Shown here: piece after piece, positions 63,335 through 64,000 of the stretch
How the letters are laid out: every line of letters begins with the position of its first letter
How positions within the stretch are numbered: position 1 is the first letter of the stretch
DNA from: Delphinapterus leucas
Lineage: Eukaryota > Chordata > Mammalia > Artiodactyla > Monodontidae
Length of the DNA stretch: 64,000 bases
Assembly: GCF_002288925.2 (NCBI RefSeq)
Contig: NW_022098058.1
Location: 2,766,549 to 2,830,548, forward strand
Reading direction: 5' to 3'
Notes under the pieces: model-generated
The model's database searches: none
What the model was told of the DNA's origin: nothing
What the model saw: only the letters and a program-made list of their open reading frames with translations
Translations under genes and position numbers: made by a program

Positions 63335-64000
63335 GGCTGGTCCTTGCAGGAAGGGCCTTCTCAGTCTGATTCCTCAAAGAAGCATCATTTATATTAATTC
63401 CGGGCTTTACATTCTTGATCCTGGAAAACTGCACGTATGGTTATATGGCTCTTCATAGGGAAGTTGCAGACATCTGGCTGAATCTGTATACTTTCCCTAG
63501 TTCTGGAAATTGCACATATGTCTTCCTCGTTGTGAGTTCTTTGGAGCAGCCGCCCTCTTTGATCTCTCCAGAGGGCTTCAATATACTCATGGAGAAGACG
63601 ATGGAATAAACTTCCTGGTGAACCGAAGCTCTCCTCCTTCAGCCTTGAACGGTTCCCTCAAAGGATATACACACCCCGTTCCACCTGGCTCAACACGCCC
63701 TGCCATCTTTCTACCTCTCTCTCCGAATGGTGTCAGATGATCCTGTGGCCCAGGGCACACACCAGTTTCCAAAGCCCAGTAGATTTTAGAGTTTGGTTTG
63801 ATTTGAGTCTCCCTGAGAATCAACAAGTAAACCCAGAATGAAGGCCAGAGGTTGGTGTTCCTCCAGGACACAGGGGTGTGTGCAGAGATTCAGGACTGTA
63901 GCCGGAACCCCGGACCCAACCTGCAAAAATGGGGAATTTGTTTTACAACCGTGGGGATGCTTTGTAAACTCCGAGAGCAGGAACGTAGCCAGTCTTAAGA
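63335..64000. other. Unassigned unique sequence to window end
   Basis: No gene, exon or named repeat recognised. Confidence 0.3.

Noticed and set aside
1..64000. CRISPR array, operon, phage or other prokaryotic system
   Set aside because: Repeat content, codon structure and SINE/LINE insertions are mammalian; no regularly spaced identical repeats or bacterial gene arrangement exist.

Overview
This window is vertebrate nuclear DNA from a placental mammal, most likely a cetacean (whale or dolphin). The evidence is the repeat content. Five tRNA-derived SINEs have the CHR-1/CHR-2 architecture typical of cetaceans and their close relatives, and all five are bounded by target-site duplications where I checked them (the copies at about 4.06, 16.07, 21.81, 41.40 and 53.68 kb). 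They sit on a background of very old MIR and L2 copies shared by all mammals. I see no Alu, B1/B2, carnivore SINE, pig PRE-1 or ruminant BovB signatures. There are no bacterial operons, phage, CRISPR arrays or plasmid features, and the listed open reading frames are almost all chance frames, repeat-derived frames or CpG-island frames.

Layout. 0-43 kb is intergenic or intronic sequence dominated by MIR and L2 fragments, with a nested L2/L1/CHR-2 cluster at 4.0-5.3 kb, dinucleotide microsatellites (6.7, 10.4, 20.6, 23.9 and 29.1 kb), a 1.9-kb 5'-truncated L1 on the minus strand at 24.75-26.65 kb, old LTR-like blocks at about 29.3-30.0 and 36.9-37.5 kb, an inverted L2 cluster at 31.7-32.6 kb, a small hAT-type DNA transposon at 33.1 kb, and an old L1 on the plus strand at 34.2-35.8 kb. 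At 43.16-44.44 kb the character changes sharply: a G-run cluster, a 370-bp purine-only-like tract, then a CpG island with dense Sp1-type GC boxes and a very good splice donor at 44,210/44,211. This is the only gene-like object I can support: a promoter and probable non-coding first exon of a plus-strand gene whose coding exons lie outside the window or were not recognised. 44.2-64 kb would then be its first intron, again MIR/L2-rich, with scattered AT-motif-rich unique blocks that resemble conserved enhancers.

No complete protein-coding gene was identified and I could not name the gene behind the CpG island. Retroelement reading-frame remnants (L1 ORF2 C-terminal parts) are the only recognisable protein-coding ancestry. 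Interval boundaries of old repeats are estimated by eye and are good to about 10-30 bases; those with target-site duplications are exact. I found no convincing undescribed biological system; the best leads are the promoter complex at 43.2-44.4 kb, two RFX-type X-box palindromes, and several homeodomain-motif-rich unique blocks.
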